Under the pieces are notes generated by a model. It did not search any database. It saw only the letters and a program-made list of their open reading frames with translations, and was not told the DNA's origin. DNA of 64,000 nt from Selenomonas sputigena ATCC 35185. GTDB lineage: Bacteria > Bacillota > Negativicutes > Selenomonadales > Selenomonadaceae. Of the stretch, positions 16,643 through 24,353 are shown one piece after another; the stretch's first letter is position 1, and every line of letters starts with the position of its first letter. The stretch lies in the NCBI RefSeq assembly GCF_000208405.1, contig NC_015437.1, positions 1,481,501-1,545,500 of the forward strand, written 5' to 3'. The translations under genes were made by a program, and so were the position numbers.

Positions 16643-17506
16643 TCACGTCCCTTCAAAATGCTTTCTCTGCATCCGTTCGATGCGGCCATTCTGATACACG
16701 CGCATCGGGAATTTCAGCACATCCAGATCGACCACAGGCTCAGGGTAGCACCTGCAGTTCGGGCAGCAGCCCGCATGATAATGCCCGAGCTTATTGCTGT
16801 ACCGCCTGCCGTCTGCGCCGTATCGCGGAAACAGGTCTTCGGGTGCGGGCGGGTCGCTCCATCTCACGAGCACACCGCTCATGTGGCGGTGACTGGTTCG
16901 CGTCCTGCCGTCTCCCTGATTGCCGCCGCAGGCACGCCAGACATACCAATCAAGGCCGAGGTCTTCCGCTCTCGACCGCACGAGATCGGTCTGTGCCATA
17001 GATACCTGCGTTCTGGCGATCAGCTCCGCGCGCGCTCGCGTCTTTTCCGGAAACACCCTCTGAATCTCCTCGGCGATATCCGCCGCCCTACGCCCCTTCA
17101 TCGCTTCGCGCGCGGTATAGGACGCCATATCATCGGCGATAGTCTTCGGCAACGTCTTGATGAGAGCGGCATTTTCCCGCACGAGTGCTCGCACGCGCGC
17201 GCCACGAGTTCCCTGGAGCTCCTTTCGCAGGACTTCGTATATCTCTCTGCCCTTGCCATTGTTTCGCGCCGCCTCGCGCCACGTGCGCCCGGTGTCGTCG
17301 AAGAGCCCCGTCACCATCTTCATGGCGATTGCTTCCGACAGCCGCGCGAACTCGGGCGATTGAGAAAAACGTTCGAGCGCTACAGCGATGAGCACAGGAT
17401 CATCAGTTCCATCGATACTCCGCACCATCCCGCGCGCAACTCGGAGAAGCGCACGGCGAAATGCTGCCTCGATCGTGCGCTTCGGCATCCATAGCGGCTG
17501 ATTCAT
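16643..17506 (-). CDS. MuF-like head morphogenesis protein
   Basis: 287-residue protein of the phage Mu F family. The conserved C-terminal half contains LIARTQVSMAQTDLVRSRAE, WYVWRACGG, RTSHRHMSGV and GHYHAGCCPNCRCY (a cysteine cluster probably binding zinc). MuF proteins are minor head proteins near the portal. A second, N-terminally different copy is encoded at 23446-24108. Confidence 0.87.
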   Translation of the reverse strand: MNQPLWMPKRTIEAAFRRALLRVARGMVRSIDGTDDPVLIAVALERFSQSPEFARLSEAIAMKMVTGLFDDTGRTWREAARNNGKGREIYEVLRKELQGTRGARVRALVRENAALIKTLPKTIADDMASYTAREAMKGRRAADIAEEIQRVFPEKTRARAELIARTQVSMAQTDLVRSRAEDLGLDWYVWRACGGNQGDGRTRTSHRHMSGVLVRWSDPPAPEDLFPRYGADGRRYSNKLGHYHAGCCPNCRCYPEPVVDLDVLKFPMRVYQNGRIERMQRKHFEGT

Positions 17507-17529
17507 ACGAGCGCCTCCTCAAAAACAGG

Positions 17530-17560
17530 CATCAAAAAACCGCCTCTTTCGAGACGGTTC
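17530..17560 (-). terminator. intrinsic terminator after the CPCC gene
   Basis: Hairpin AACCGCCTC/GAGACGGTT around a short loop (17538-17560), followed on the minus strand by six T. It would end transcription after the small cysteine-rich gene within the late operon. Confidence 0.65.
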
Positions 17561-17563
17561 ATG

Positions 17564-17767
17564 TTATCGAATTTGTCTGCCCTCTTTGTACGCTTGTCGG
17601 GCTTCGTTGAGCGACATTCGGTTTGCGCCGCTCATGTCTGGGTTACGTCTCTGCAAGTCATCGTTTTCCCAATAACAAACATCGCAAATCTCGAAGTCGT
17701 CACGTTCCTCGAACTCGAATTTCCCGCACACGGGGCATTTAATCCTTTCCGCCATGCTCGATGTCAT
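17564..17767 (-). CDS. cysteine-rich CPCC-type small protein
   Basis: 67-residue protein with CPVCGKFEFEERDDFEICDVCYWENDD: two C-x2-C knuckles and a Trp-Glu-Asn motif typical of the Cys_rich_CPCC family, probably a zinc-binding fold. Starts overlap the portal 3' end (ATG 17767 or 17755; neither has an ideal ribosome site). Members of this family occur near toxin genes and some have been suggested as immunity proteins, so its place right after the portal's extra C-terminal domain is notable. That role is inference. Confidence 0.65.
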   Translation of the reverse strand: MTSSMAERIKCPVCGKFEFEERDDFEICDVCYWENDDLQRRNPDMSGANRMSLNEARQAYKEGRQIR

Positions 17768-19607
17768 CCTTTCGTGCCTTTATGTAGTATGCTTCACCAT
17801 CCACGGGCTTGAACAATGTGCGAATGCCTTTCTTGACGTTGGCTTTGACGAAATCATTCTCCTTGCGGTCGTACCGCACCACGATTCCGTCTTTGTCGAT
17901 GTGTCCGAGGATATCCCTGCCCGTCGGCATTTCTGCAAGACGCACCGCGCGCTCGACGTACTGTTCCATCGTGAGCCCTGGGTATTCCTCCCGATGAGTT
18001 CTGCCGTTCTTCCAGTGGTTCATCAACCGCTGTTTATTGGCAAAGCCGCGCACTTGCAAACGGTTCGCGCCATTAGGGCTTGGTCTTACACTATCACTTT
18101 TTTCGGTATTTGTCGAGCCCGTACCGAATTGTCCGTTCTCTCGTCTCGGGTGCTTCTCTTCGTCCCACTTCGCGTCACTCGTCCTCTGTGGCTGCGGCTC
18201 TTCCGCTTCCTGCGCGCCGCCAAACATGCCGCCCATCAGTTCGCCCATACCCTCATCGGGCTGCATAACGGAATCATCGGCTTTCTCGATGTCCTCGTCT
18301 GTGATATTCGACCACATGCCCGTCATCTCGGACTGCTGCCGCAGCTCCTTGAGCGCCGTGCGCTGGCTGACCATGCCGGCTTGGAACGCCTTCGTCACGC
18401 TGTCCGTATTCTTTGAGGCGAGGTCTGCCATCTCATCGTCACGCGGGCGACGAATGGGATTGAACTCGTAGTCCCAATCGTCGGGAATCCCGCCGAGCGT
18501 CGAGATGAACATGATCGGCAGAATCTTGTCATACACAGGCCGCAGCTCTGCTTCCTGCTTCTCCTCGATGGTGTCGTAGTAGTTCTGCATATCGCTCTCG
18601 CCCGTGGCATTCATCCCCGCCGGGCTGCGTCCGAACAGCTTTGTCACTGGCGTCTCTGCTGCGCCTGCGACGTCCATCATGAAGCGGTCGTAGGTCTCCC
18701 CTATGCCGCCGAAGGTGTACTGGTGCGTCTCGTAGCTGTCGTTCTCGCCGAGCACCTGCAGGCTGTTATTGTTCATCATGGCGTTCATGCCCTGGATAGT
18801 GTTGTAGAGCTGCATCTGCGCTTGCTCATTGCCGACGGCAAGCACCTGACTCATACCGTCCATTTTCATCACGCGCAGATTCGCCATGAACGTCAGCATG
18901 GCAATGTTCCAGCTGACGTTGTCGCGCTTCTTGAGCTCGTCGATGACGTGCTCAAGCTCGGATGCGCCCCAATAGGTCTCTGCGAGCTGCTCAAGATACG
19001 GGAGCGGCCGCCCCATGAACCGAAGGATGCGGCTGTGGTGCACGCGAATCCCGACGGTGAGCGCGTCGCTCGATACGGTGTAGTACTCCGGCATGCCAAA
19101 CTCAGGATCCGAAATATCGCTGACGAGTTTATCCTCGGGCGTCACTCCCGACCAGCGGTCGAGGACGAGCAGCCCCTTGTACGAGCTCGGCATGATCGTG
19201 TCGTAGTCCAGCGGCTGATCCAGCTGGTTTTCGTGTCCCTCGATCATGATGAGCGCCCCTGCGCCGCCGTAGAGCCTCCCCCATTTCAGTCCCTCGAGAA
19301 TACGGCGGCTGGTGCGCGTCGTGCGGTCACAGCGGACGATCTTCTTGATCTGGTCGGGAGAGAGCTGTGTCAGGACGTGGTACCCGTTCTTGATCATGTC
19401 CTCCGGGACAACGTCGATGATGCGGCGCACGATCCAGTGGGAGCGATAGAGCGCGTTGATCGTCTGCCAGTCCCGCGTGAACCGCGTGAGCGGGTACTCC
19501 GTCGTCTCCAGCGGATTCGGCATGAACACACCCGTGCGCGTCATCGGATTCTGAAACGAATCGTTCGTTCTCTGCTGCCGTGCGGCGGTCTTTTTCTTCT
19601 TCCTCAT
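17739..19607 (-). CDS. DUF1073-like portal protein with extra C-terminal domain
   Basis: 622-residue protein. The first 455 residues match DUF1073-type portals (FMPNPLETTEYPLTRFTRDW, WIVRRIIDVVPEDMIKNGY, ETPVTKLFGRSPAGMNATGE). Residues about 485-510 hold a KWDEEKHPRRENGQFGTGS linker known to precede fused modules in phage head proteins. The last 100 residues form a separate domain ending VRYDRKENDFVKANVKKG, IRTLFKPVDGEAYY. ATG 19607 overlaps the terminase stop (ATGA) after GGAG. Some databases name this portal family after the anti-CBASS protein Acb1; the genomic position shows it is the portal. Confidence 0.83.
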   Translation of the reverse strand: MRKKKKTAARQQRTNDSFQNPMTRTGVFMPNPLETTEYPLTRFTRDWQTINALYRSHWIVRRIIDVVPEDMIKNGYHVLTQLSPDQIKKIVRCDRTTRTSRRILEGLKWGRLYGGAGALIMIEGHENQLDQPLDYDTIMPSSYKGLLVLDRWSGVTPEDKLVSDISDPEFGMPEYYTVSSDALTVGIRVHHSRILRFMGRPLPYLEQLAETYWGASELEHVIDELKKRDNVSWNIAMLTFMANLRVMKMDGMSQVLAVGNEQAQMQLYNTIQGMNAMMNNNSLQVLGENDSYETHQYTFGGIGETYDRFMMDVAGAAETPVTKLFGRSPAGMNATGESDMQNYYDTIEEKQEAELRPVYDKILPIMFISTLGGIPDDWDYEFNPIRRPRDDEMADLASKNTDSVTKAFQAGMVSQRTALKELRQQSEMTGMWSNITDEDIEKADDSVMQPDEGMGELMGGMFGGAQEAEEPQPQRTSDAKWDEEKHPRRENGQFGTGSTNTEKSDSVRPSPNGANRLQVRGFANKQRLMNHWKNGRTHREEYPGLTMEQYVERAVRLAEMPTGRDILGHIDKDGIVVRYDRKENDFVKANVKKGIRTLFKPVDGEAYYIKARKDDIEHGGKD

Positions 19608-20854
19608 TCTCTCCGCCTCCATTTCGGCAGCATCGTGTGAACGTAATAGCGAAGGGCATCAAGCGCATGATCATTGCTCTTGACGGGCTTCTCTTCGCCC
19701 ATTCGAGCGGCACGCTCATCCCAAACGTAGCTTTGGAATTCGTCGATCATCGGCTGGCAGCGCGTGCGATGCATGCGTATCTTCTTCTTCGTCAGGAGCT
19801 TCGCCACCTCGCGGATACCATCGTTGACACTATTATCCGCATCTTTGACGCGAAATCCGCGGCCTTGGCATTCAAGCTTGAAACTCGCCGCCGATGGGTC
19901 GATGACGATGAAATCAGGATACTCCTCGCCGAGCATCCTTTCTAGGTCATCCGCATACTGCGCGTCAGTCTTCTGTCGCTGTTCCTTGCGGCTGTCCCAG
20001 TAATACATAGCCGGGATCCAGATCGTATCACCATCGTCGTAGATGTCGAGAAAGACCATCGGGTTCTTTGTGCCATAGTCGCAGGCGATATGGCGCCGGC
20101 ATGTGCTTTTGAGAGTGTTCGTAAACTCCGCATCGTCAAAGAGCAGGTCGTCGCTGAACATGTCATAGATAACGCCCTCGGCCAGCACCCACAGCCCAAG
20201 AATCATGCGCTTGAACCACATCCCCGAATAAGAGCTGCGGATGTTCGTCTTGTAGTCGTCCGTGAGATTCGGATTGTCGTCCAGCTCGAAATGTACCACG
20301 CTCACGAGACCGTCGCGCAGCTTCTCGTCGCTGGTGACGTACTCCTTGTAGAGGTAGTGCATCGGTGAATCTGGATTGGTTGTGCTGTAGAGCTTCGCGC
20401 CCGGGACGCTGAGGCGGTTGAGGAGCTGCTTGAAGAACCGCTCGGGCATCAACGTCAGCTCATCGCAATACGCCCCTGCAAGGGTTTTTCCTCGGATGAA
20501 TTTCTCCGAGCCTTCGTCCTTCGCGCCGACGACCTTAATGCGCCGTACGTGCTCGCCGTCCGCGTCCCGCCAGAATACGTCCAGCGATCCGCTCTGGCGG
20601 TTGTAGTGATAGTTCTCCTCGCCGATGGTGTCAAAGAGATCATTCAGCACGTTGTCATAGATCGTGTCTTTGGACACACCCGTCATGAGGAGCAGCCCCG
20701 GCGGGCCCGTCATGATGTAGTTCAGCCACTTCGGAATCATGGCGACGGTCTTTCCGCTGCGGACGCTGCCCTCAAGGATATTGATGAAGGCATCCTCCTC
20801 AATCGGCTTTTCGATGAAGTCCAGTGCCTTGATTCCCCAGTCGCGAAACTCCAT
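19604..20854 (-). CDS. terminase large subunit (PBSX-like)
   Basis: 416-residue DNA-packaging motor. The ATPase domain has Walker A GSVRSGKT (about residues 29-36) and Walker B with acidic residues in GAYCDELTL (about 127-135). The RNase H-like nuclease part has Asp in HIACDYGT, FIVIDPSAAS and SNDHALDALRYY. The length fits PBSX-type terminases. It overlaps the portal by ATGA and the small subunit by one base. Confidence 0.92.
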   Translation of the reverse strand: MEFRDWGIKALDFIEKPIEEDAFINILEGSVRSGKTVAMIPKWLNYIMTGPPGLLLMTGVSKDTIYDNVLNDLFDTIGEENYHYNRQSGSLDVFWRDADGEHVRRIKVVGAKDEGSEKFIRGKTLAGAYCDELTLMPERFFKQLLNRLSVPGAKLYSTTNPDSPMHYLYKEYVTSDEKLRDGLVSVVHFELDDNPNLTDDYKTNIRSSYSGMWFKRMILGLWVLAEGVIYDMFSDDLLFDDAEFTNTLKSTCRRHIACDYGTKNPMVFLDIYDDGDTIWIPAMYYWDSRKEQRQKTDAQYADDLERMLGEEYPDFIVIDPSAASFKLECQGRGFRVKDADNSVNDGIREVAKLLTKKKIRMHRTRCQPMIDEFQSYVWDERAARMGEEKPVKSNDHALDALRYYVHTMLPKWRRRE

Positions 20855-21333
20855 CAGGGTGTCCTCCTCTTCTCACGCGCTTTTTGTAGGGTTTGCACCA
20901 GCTGCACCATGGTCGACTGCTCCTTTGGTTTGTTCGATCCCCCGTTTGCAAGCACAGCGGCTTTCTCTCTAAGTTTCACATCGCGTTCTTTGAGACGAAT
21001 ATCCGCACTCTCACCGATGGTATCAAGGAGTATCTTCACCATCTGCGGATTGCCCCCACAAGCGGTACGAATGATTCCGCCAATAACCGCATCGGCGATT
21101 GTAAGCTCCTCGTCCTTGATGTTTGCAGCAAGCATTATCCCTTCTCTGAGGTCTGGATGCAAGTCCTTCAATGTGAGCGAGACTGCTTCTTTGAGGGCTG
21201 TCCGCAACGCTTTCTTGCGGCGACGAGATTTGCCGCTCTCAATTCCGCCTTTTTGCCCGTTTCCCCTAGCTTCATCCTTGCTTCGTTGCGATGCGGGGAT
21301 TAGATTGTCATGCCCTTTTGCCATACTACACAC
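20854..21333 (-). CDS. terminase small subunit
   Basis: 159-residue basic, helical protein immediately upstream of the large terminase. N-terminal ARGNGQKGGIESGKSRRRKK is typical of one class of small subunits. Start assigned to GTG 21333, 6-7 bases after GGAGG; ATG 21324 is an alternative. It should recognise the phage packaging site. The family is inferred from position and composition. Confidence 0.7.
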   Translation of the reverse strand: MCSMAKGHDNLIPASQRSKDEARGNGQKGGIESGKSRRRKKALRTALKEAVSLTLKDLHPDLREGIMLAANIKDEELTIADAVIGGIIRTACGGNPQMVKILLDTIGESADIRLKERDVKLREKAAVLANGGSNKPKEQSTMVQLVQTLQKAREKRRTP

Positions 21334-21360
21334 TCACCACCTCCCTTGATATAGGCATAA

Positions 21361-21390
21361 GAAAACCCGCCCAGAATGAGCGGGTTCATT
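21361..21390 (-). terminator. intrinsic terminator after the 21404 gene
   Basis: AACCCGC/GCGGGTT hairpin with a T-rich end on the minus strand, between the small membrane-protein gene and the small terminase. It separates the regulatory module from the late operon. Confidence 0.65.
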
Positions 21391-21403
21391 GTGAAATTGT
21401 TGT

Positions 21404-21592
21404 CTACTTCTTTCCGTACTTGCGGCGGGCACGGTCTGCACGTTTGCCCATGATAAAACCGTAGTGGTAAATGATAATGCCCGTAATCAAGACATCTCCT
21501 ACGGCAAGGTGATGCGCCATCAGCCAAGCAATCATATCGCGAACAGGCTCACTCGGAATGGCGTGACGCATAGCAAGCTGCTCCATTGTCAT
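21404..21592 (-). CDS. small single-pass membrane protein
   Basis: 62-residue protein with one hydrophobic segment (AVGDVLITGIIIYHYGFIMG, residues about 30-49) and a basic C-terminus (KRADRARRKYGKK), so probably a cytoplasmic tail with positive charge. Starts three bases after the antirepressor stop and is followed by its own terminator. Function unknown; a holin cannot be excluded but the position in a regulatory module does not suggest it. Confidence 0.5.
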   Translation of the reverse strand: MTMEQLAMRHAIPSEPVRDMIAWLMAHHLAVGDVLITGIIIYHYGFIMGKRADRARRKYGKK

Positions 21593-21594
21593 GA

Positions 21595-22338
21595 CTACAC
21601 CGCCTCTCGTCCAAAAATCTTCTCAAAGACGGGAACAACGCTGTCATAATACCGCCACGTCTCGACCTCCTTGACGCTGTGCTCGGACTTACTGTAGAAC
21701 AACTTCGCGTACTCCGGCACTTTGAGCTTGTGCATATTCGCCAACTTGCCGATCTTGTTTGCCGACACGCCGAACATTGCGCCGATTTCCGTCGCGGAAT
21801 ACGTTCGGCGCTCTGCAACGGGCAGAGGGAGAAACATCTCACCCGCGACCATCTCGGCGGCTTTCGCGTTGCATACGGCTTTGTATTCGGGGATGTTCGT
21901 GCGCTCAGCAATCTTGAGGAGCAGGTTTGCCGCGCGGGTGCGGGCGTTCCGCTCCATGACTTCAAGCCGCTTGGACTGCATTGCATCGTCGGGCTTCGCG
22001 TGCTTCGCCGTGTAGCTGCCTGTCTTGCGGATAGATGGCAGGACTTCCGATGTGACCCAACGTTTGAACTTCTTCGCGGCGGGGAGCTTTGAGGAGAGGA
22101 TGAGCGAGTAAAGTCCCGATTCGTTGATGATGGTCATTTCGCGGTTCTGACCTGACGCACTGAAACGGTGCGTCAGCTTATCTTCCTCATCAACATGTGC
22201 AGCAATCGCGTTTCTTTCTGCTGTATAGCCCAAGATTGAAGCGACATCTTTGCCAACAAAGTACGGTTCACCATTCTTGATGATTGTGCGAACCGTACCA
22301 AATTCTGGATTCTCAAAAACCTGCAATTCGTTTGCCAT
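21595..22338 (-). CDS. BRO-type phage antirepressor
   Basis: 247-residue protein. Residues 1-110 form a BRO-N domain (FGTVRTIIKNGEPYFVGKDV, ILGYTAERNAIAAHVDEEDK, INESGLYSLILSSKLPAAKK, FKRWVTSEVLPSIRK). The C-terminal half has a second DNA-binding-like part (YSATEIGAMFGVSANKIGKL). ATG 22338 follows GGAAGGAG. Proteins like this act as antirepressors during prophage induction. Its promoter region holds a perfect 12-bp inverted repeat. Confidence 0.82.
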   Translation of the reverse strand: MANELQVFENPEFGTVRTIIKNGEPYFVGKDVASILGYTAERNAIAAHVDEEDKLTHRFSASGQNREMTIINESGLYSLILSSKLPAAKKFKRWVTSEVLPSIRKTGSYTAKHAKPDDAMQSKRLEVMERNARTRAANLLLKIAERTNIPEYKAVCNAKAAEMVAGEMFLPLPVAERRTYSATEIGAMFGVSANKIGKLANMHKLKVPEYAKLFYSKSEHSVKEVETWRYYDSVVPVFEKIFGREAV

Positions 22339-22358
22339 TACAATTCTCCTTCCATTTT

Positions 22359-22399
22359 CCTCGAAAGGATGCTATAATGACTATACAATCCTTTCGAGG
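22359..22399. promoter_or_regulatory. 12-bp perfect inverted repeat around a promoter
   Basis: CCTCGAAAGGAT at 22359-22370 and its exact reverse complement at 22388-22399 flank 17 bases that contain an extended -10 (TGC TATAAT, 22370-22378) on the + strand. The left arm is also just upstream of the antirepressor's ribosome site. It looks like a regulator binding site controlling both directions. Confidence 0.65.
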
Positions 22400-22455
22400 T
22401 TGTGAACATATAGAGTGAGTTGTTTCGGTCAAAAGCAAACTCACTCTATTTTTTT
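22385..22455 (+). ncRNA. candidate short transcript A (extended -10 to terminator)
   Basis: From the extended -10 at 22373-22378 a transcript would start near 22385 and end at a strong terminator: a perfect 12-bp stem (22410-22421 with 22438-22449), 16-base loop and seven T. No ORF fits. The -35 is weak (TTCCAT). The hairpin overlaps the stop of the convergent small gene, so the RNA would be antisense to that gene's end. Could instead simply be a terminator for readthrough. Confidence 0.4.
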
Positions 22456-22643
22456 GCGTTCAGAGGCAAATACGCCTCCTCTCTCGGCACGTCTTCCATC
22501 CACTGCGGATAACGCTTTTTCAAGTCGTCATACACCAGATTGCCGACATACTCCGCCGTTGAAATCCCATTCATGGCGCTGTGAGCTTTTGCAAGCCCGC
22601 CAAGTCTGAGGCTCAATCGGACATTCGGTCTTATGATTTTCAC
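22446..22643 (-). CDS. small DNA-binding-like protein (possible ribbon-helix-helix)
   Basis: 65-residue protein beginning VKIIRPNVRLSLRLGGLAKA, then MNGISTAEYVGNLVYDDLKK: a beta-strand followed by helices, as in ribbon-helix-helix or phage plasmid-type regulators. GTG 22643 is chosen because AGGAGG lies 8 bases upstream; an earlier GTG overlaps that site. Transcribed from a strong promoter (TTGACT, 17 bp, TATACT) facing the XRE gene. Confidence 0.6.
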   Translation of the reverse strand: MKIIRPNVRLSLRLGGLAKAHSAMNGISTAEYVGNLVYDDLKKRYPQWMEDVPREEAYLPLNAKK

Positions 22644-22662
22644 TTCTCTCACCTCCTCTTGC

Positions 22663-22744
22663 AGTATATACTTTTTTGTTTATACAGTCAATACGTTTTT
22701 TTCTTTATTTTTTCTTTGCTAAACAAGCGGTGAGTGTATATAAT
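22663..22744. promoter_or_regulatory. divergent promoters of the second regulatory switch
   Basis: Minus strand: TTGACT (22686-22691), 17-bp spacer, TATACT (22663-22668) toward the small regulator. Plus strand: TTGCTA (22716-22721), 17 bp, TATAAT (22739-22744) toward the XRE gene. GTATA-type palindromic pieces lie between. The layout is a lysogeny-type bidirectional switch. Confidence 0.7.
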
Positions 22745-22765
22745 ATGTATAAAGAGGTGATTCCT

Positions 22766-23389
22766 ATGAAATTCGGTGAAAAATTGAAAGCTTTACGAGA
22801 AAAGCATCATCTAACTCAAACAGACGTAGCCAAAGAATTGGGAGTTACTCAACGCGCAATAAGCTATTATGAAAATAATAACGTGGCTCCAAATGACCCA
22901 GAAGCCTTGAACAAGCTTGCCAAATTGTTTGAGATAACCCTAGACGAACTGTTAAATAACGATGGTCAAAAATCAAAGCTACACAAACTCATAGAAAAAT
23001 TATTATTAGATACAGAGCGTAATTATTTAGAATGGAGAACTGCTGCCGATGCAGGTTTTTTTGACCCAGACGAGGCTTGGTTCGATCCGATAGACACATT
23101 CAATCTAGAAGATTTCTCGAGGTATGACGGCTATAGTTTTTCTGCCCGAGAATCCTACCTTGCTTACTACAGGGGGGGAGGATACCTTATTGCAAAGCTA
23201 ATCTCCCCAGAAGGTGAAGTGGATATCGCCCTTTTTATTTTCATATATAGAAAATTTTCATTCATAGCGAATAAAGACTCTATAAAGAAAATTGATGATT
23301 TATATCTACTACTTCTTAATTCCTCGGGCGAGGTAGATTCATTTATTGATGAATATTTGAGTGATCACCCCGACGACATTCCATTTTGA
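22766..23389 (+). CDS. XRE-family repressor of the second switch
   Basis: 207-residue protein. Residues 1-62 are a classic XRE helix-turn-helix (FGEKLKALREKHHLTQTDVA, LGVTQRAISYYENNNVAPND). The rest is acidic and unlike LexA/CI protease domains. ATG 22766 follows AAAGAGGTGA. The gene is AT-richer than the surrounding late genes and points opposite to them, suggesting later acquisition. Probably represses the divergent minus-strand promoter. Confidence 0.8.
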   Translation: MKFGEKLKALREKHHLTQTDVAKELGVTQRAISYYENNNVAPNDPEALNKLAKLFEITLDELLNNDGQKSKLHKLIEKLLLDTERNYLEWRTAADAGFFDPDEAWFDPIDTFNLEDFSRYDGYSFSARESYLAYYRGGGYLIAKLISPEGEVDIALFIFIYRKFSFIANKDSIKKIDDLYLLLLNSSGEVDSFIDEYLSDHPDDIPF

Positions 23390-23400
23390 AGATACCATAT

Positions 23401-23444
23401 ACATAATAAAAGCGCCTCGTGTTGACGAAGCGCTTTTATTATGT
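23401..23444. terminator. bidirectional terminator between convergent genes
   Basis: Perfect 15-bp stem (23401-23415 with 23430-23444) with A-rich left arm and T-rich right arm, placed between the XRE gene and the convergent MuF-like gene. Works in either direction. Confidence 0.8.
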
Positions 23445-23445
23445 A

Positions 23446-24108
23446 TTAGTGGATAACAGGCTTATTCATGACTTGACGGAACTCTTTTTTCGTCATTTTA
23501 TAGATTTTACCGCCGATGTGAACTTTCACGGGGTACTTTAGCAAATCTTCATCCACGACAGTTTCGGCATAGCAGCGACAGAGCGGGCAACAGCCCGCGT
23601 GGTAGTGTCCATAATCCTCCGCATTCGTTGACGGAAATAATGTTTCTGGCGCGGGTGGGTCGTTCCAATTAACAACAATCCCACTCATTTTACGGTGGCT
23701 ATCCCTTGTCTTCCCATCACCTTTTCTGCCTCCGCACGCCCTCCAAACGTACCAATGAAGCCCCATTTTTTCCGCTCGCGCCTGCATCAAAGCTGTGTCT
23801 GCAATAGACGCTTGCGTTCGTGCAATCAAAAGAGCTTTATTTTTTGCATGGGCAGGAAGCATTTTCTCAAGGTCTTTCGCAATAGATTCAGCCCTGCGTC
23901 CTTTTTGGTTCTCCTGCATGACGTAAAGTGCTATATTGTTGGCATCCTCTGCAGAGAGTATTGTCAAAAGATATGGGGCTGACCGGGCAAGGGAGGACAC
24001 ACGTGCGCCCGTTTCTCCTTGCATCTCTTTTTGTAGAGCATCATACATTGTTTTGCCTCGCCCATAGGTCGAGGTTATTTTTTTGATGATCCCCATTATG
24101 TCTATCAT
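23446..24108 (-). CDS. second MuF-like protein (paralogue)
   Basis: 220-residue protein strongly similar to the MuF protein at 16643-17506 over its last 200 residues (WYVWRACGG, GDGKTRDSHRKMSGIVVNW, HYHAGCCPLCRCY all kept), but without the first 70 or so residues of that copy. ATG 24108 chosen; the frame runs a few codons upstream (24132). It sits outside the head cluster, between regulatory genes and the candidate origin. Either a duplicated head gene, a remnant of another phage, or a decoy that interferes with related phages. Confidence 0.75.
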   Translation of the reverse strand: MIDIMGIIKKITSTYGRGKTMYDALQKEMQGETGARVSSLARSAPYLLTILSAEDANNIALYVMQENQKGRRAESIAKDLEKMLPAHAKNKALLIARTQASIADTALMQARAEKMGLHWYVWRACGGRKGDGKTRDSHRKMSGIVVNWNDPPAPETLFPSTNAEDYGHYHAGCCPLCRCYAETVVDEDLLKYPVKVHIGGKIYKMTKKEFRQVMNKPVIH

Positions 24109-24179
24109 CGTGCGGTGCCGCCTTTCTCTCATAGACTGCTTTTATTGCTCCAATCTTATATTACTCGATGATAGACATA
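24097..24179. repeat. 14-bp perfect inverted repeat around the MuF-paralogue start
   Basis: TATGTCTATCATCG at 24097-24110 recurs exactly inverted at 24166-24179, 55 bp apart. The first copy covers the start codon of the MuF-like gene, the second lies in its promoter region. Possible operator pair, or trace of an inverted duplication. Confidence 0.55.
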
Positions 24180-24187
24180 AACTCAAT

Positions 24188-24222
24188 CAAAAAAGCCCTC
24201 CACCGATACGGCGAGGACTGCT
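24188..24222 (-). terminator. probable terminator of the early operon
   Basis: Hairpin on the minus strand (CCTC/GAGG outer and CCG/CGG inner pairs) followed by six T, about 130 bases after the last early gene. Confidence 0.45.
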
Positions 24223-24276
24223 TGCGCTCTATGCAATTTTCGACATTACCATCATACCGCATTTGCCGGCGAAAAA

Positions 24277-24353
24277 CGCGCAGAAAGTGCGCAAAAATCT
24301 CGCAAAGAATGCGCAAAAAACGCGCAATAATTTTGCCGCCTGAGTTATCCACA
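24277..24353. other. candidate phage replication origin: iterons plus DnaA box
   Basis: Five copies of a GCGCA-type element end at 24282, 24293, 24304, 24315 and 24326, exactly 11 bp apart, so all face the same side of the helix (the middle copy is TCGCA). Each is followed by a run of A. A perfect DnaA box, TTATCCACA, lies at 24345-24353 and overlaps the stop of the late-regulator gene. AT-rich DNA follows at 24150-24195. No gene covers the iterons. A binding site for the neighbouring regulator is the main alternative. Confidence 0.6.

Noticed and set aside
17739-19607. Anti-CBASS function for the portal
   Set aside because: The family name in some databases is historical; position after terminase and portal-type sequence show it is the portal.
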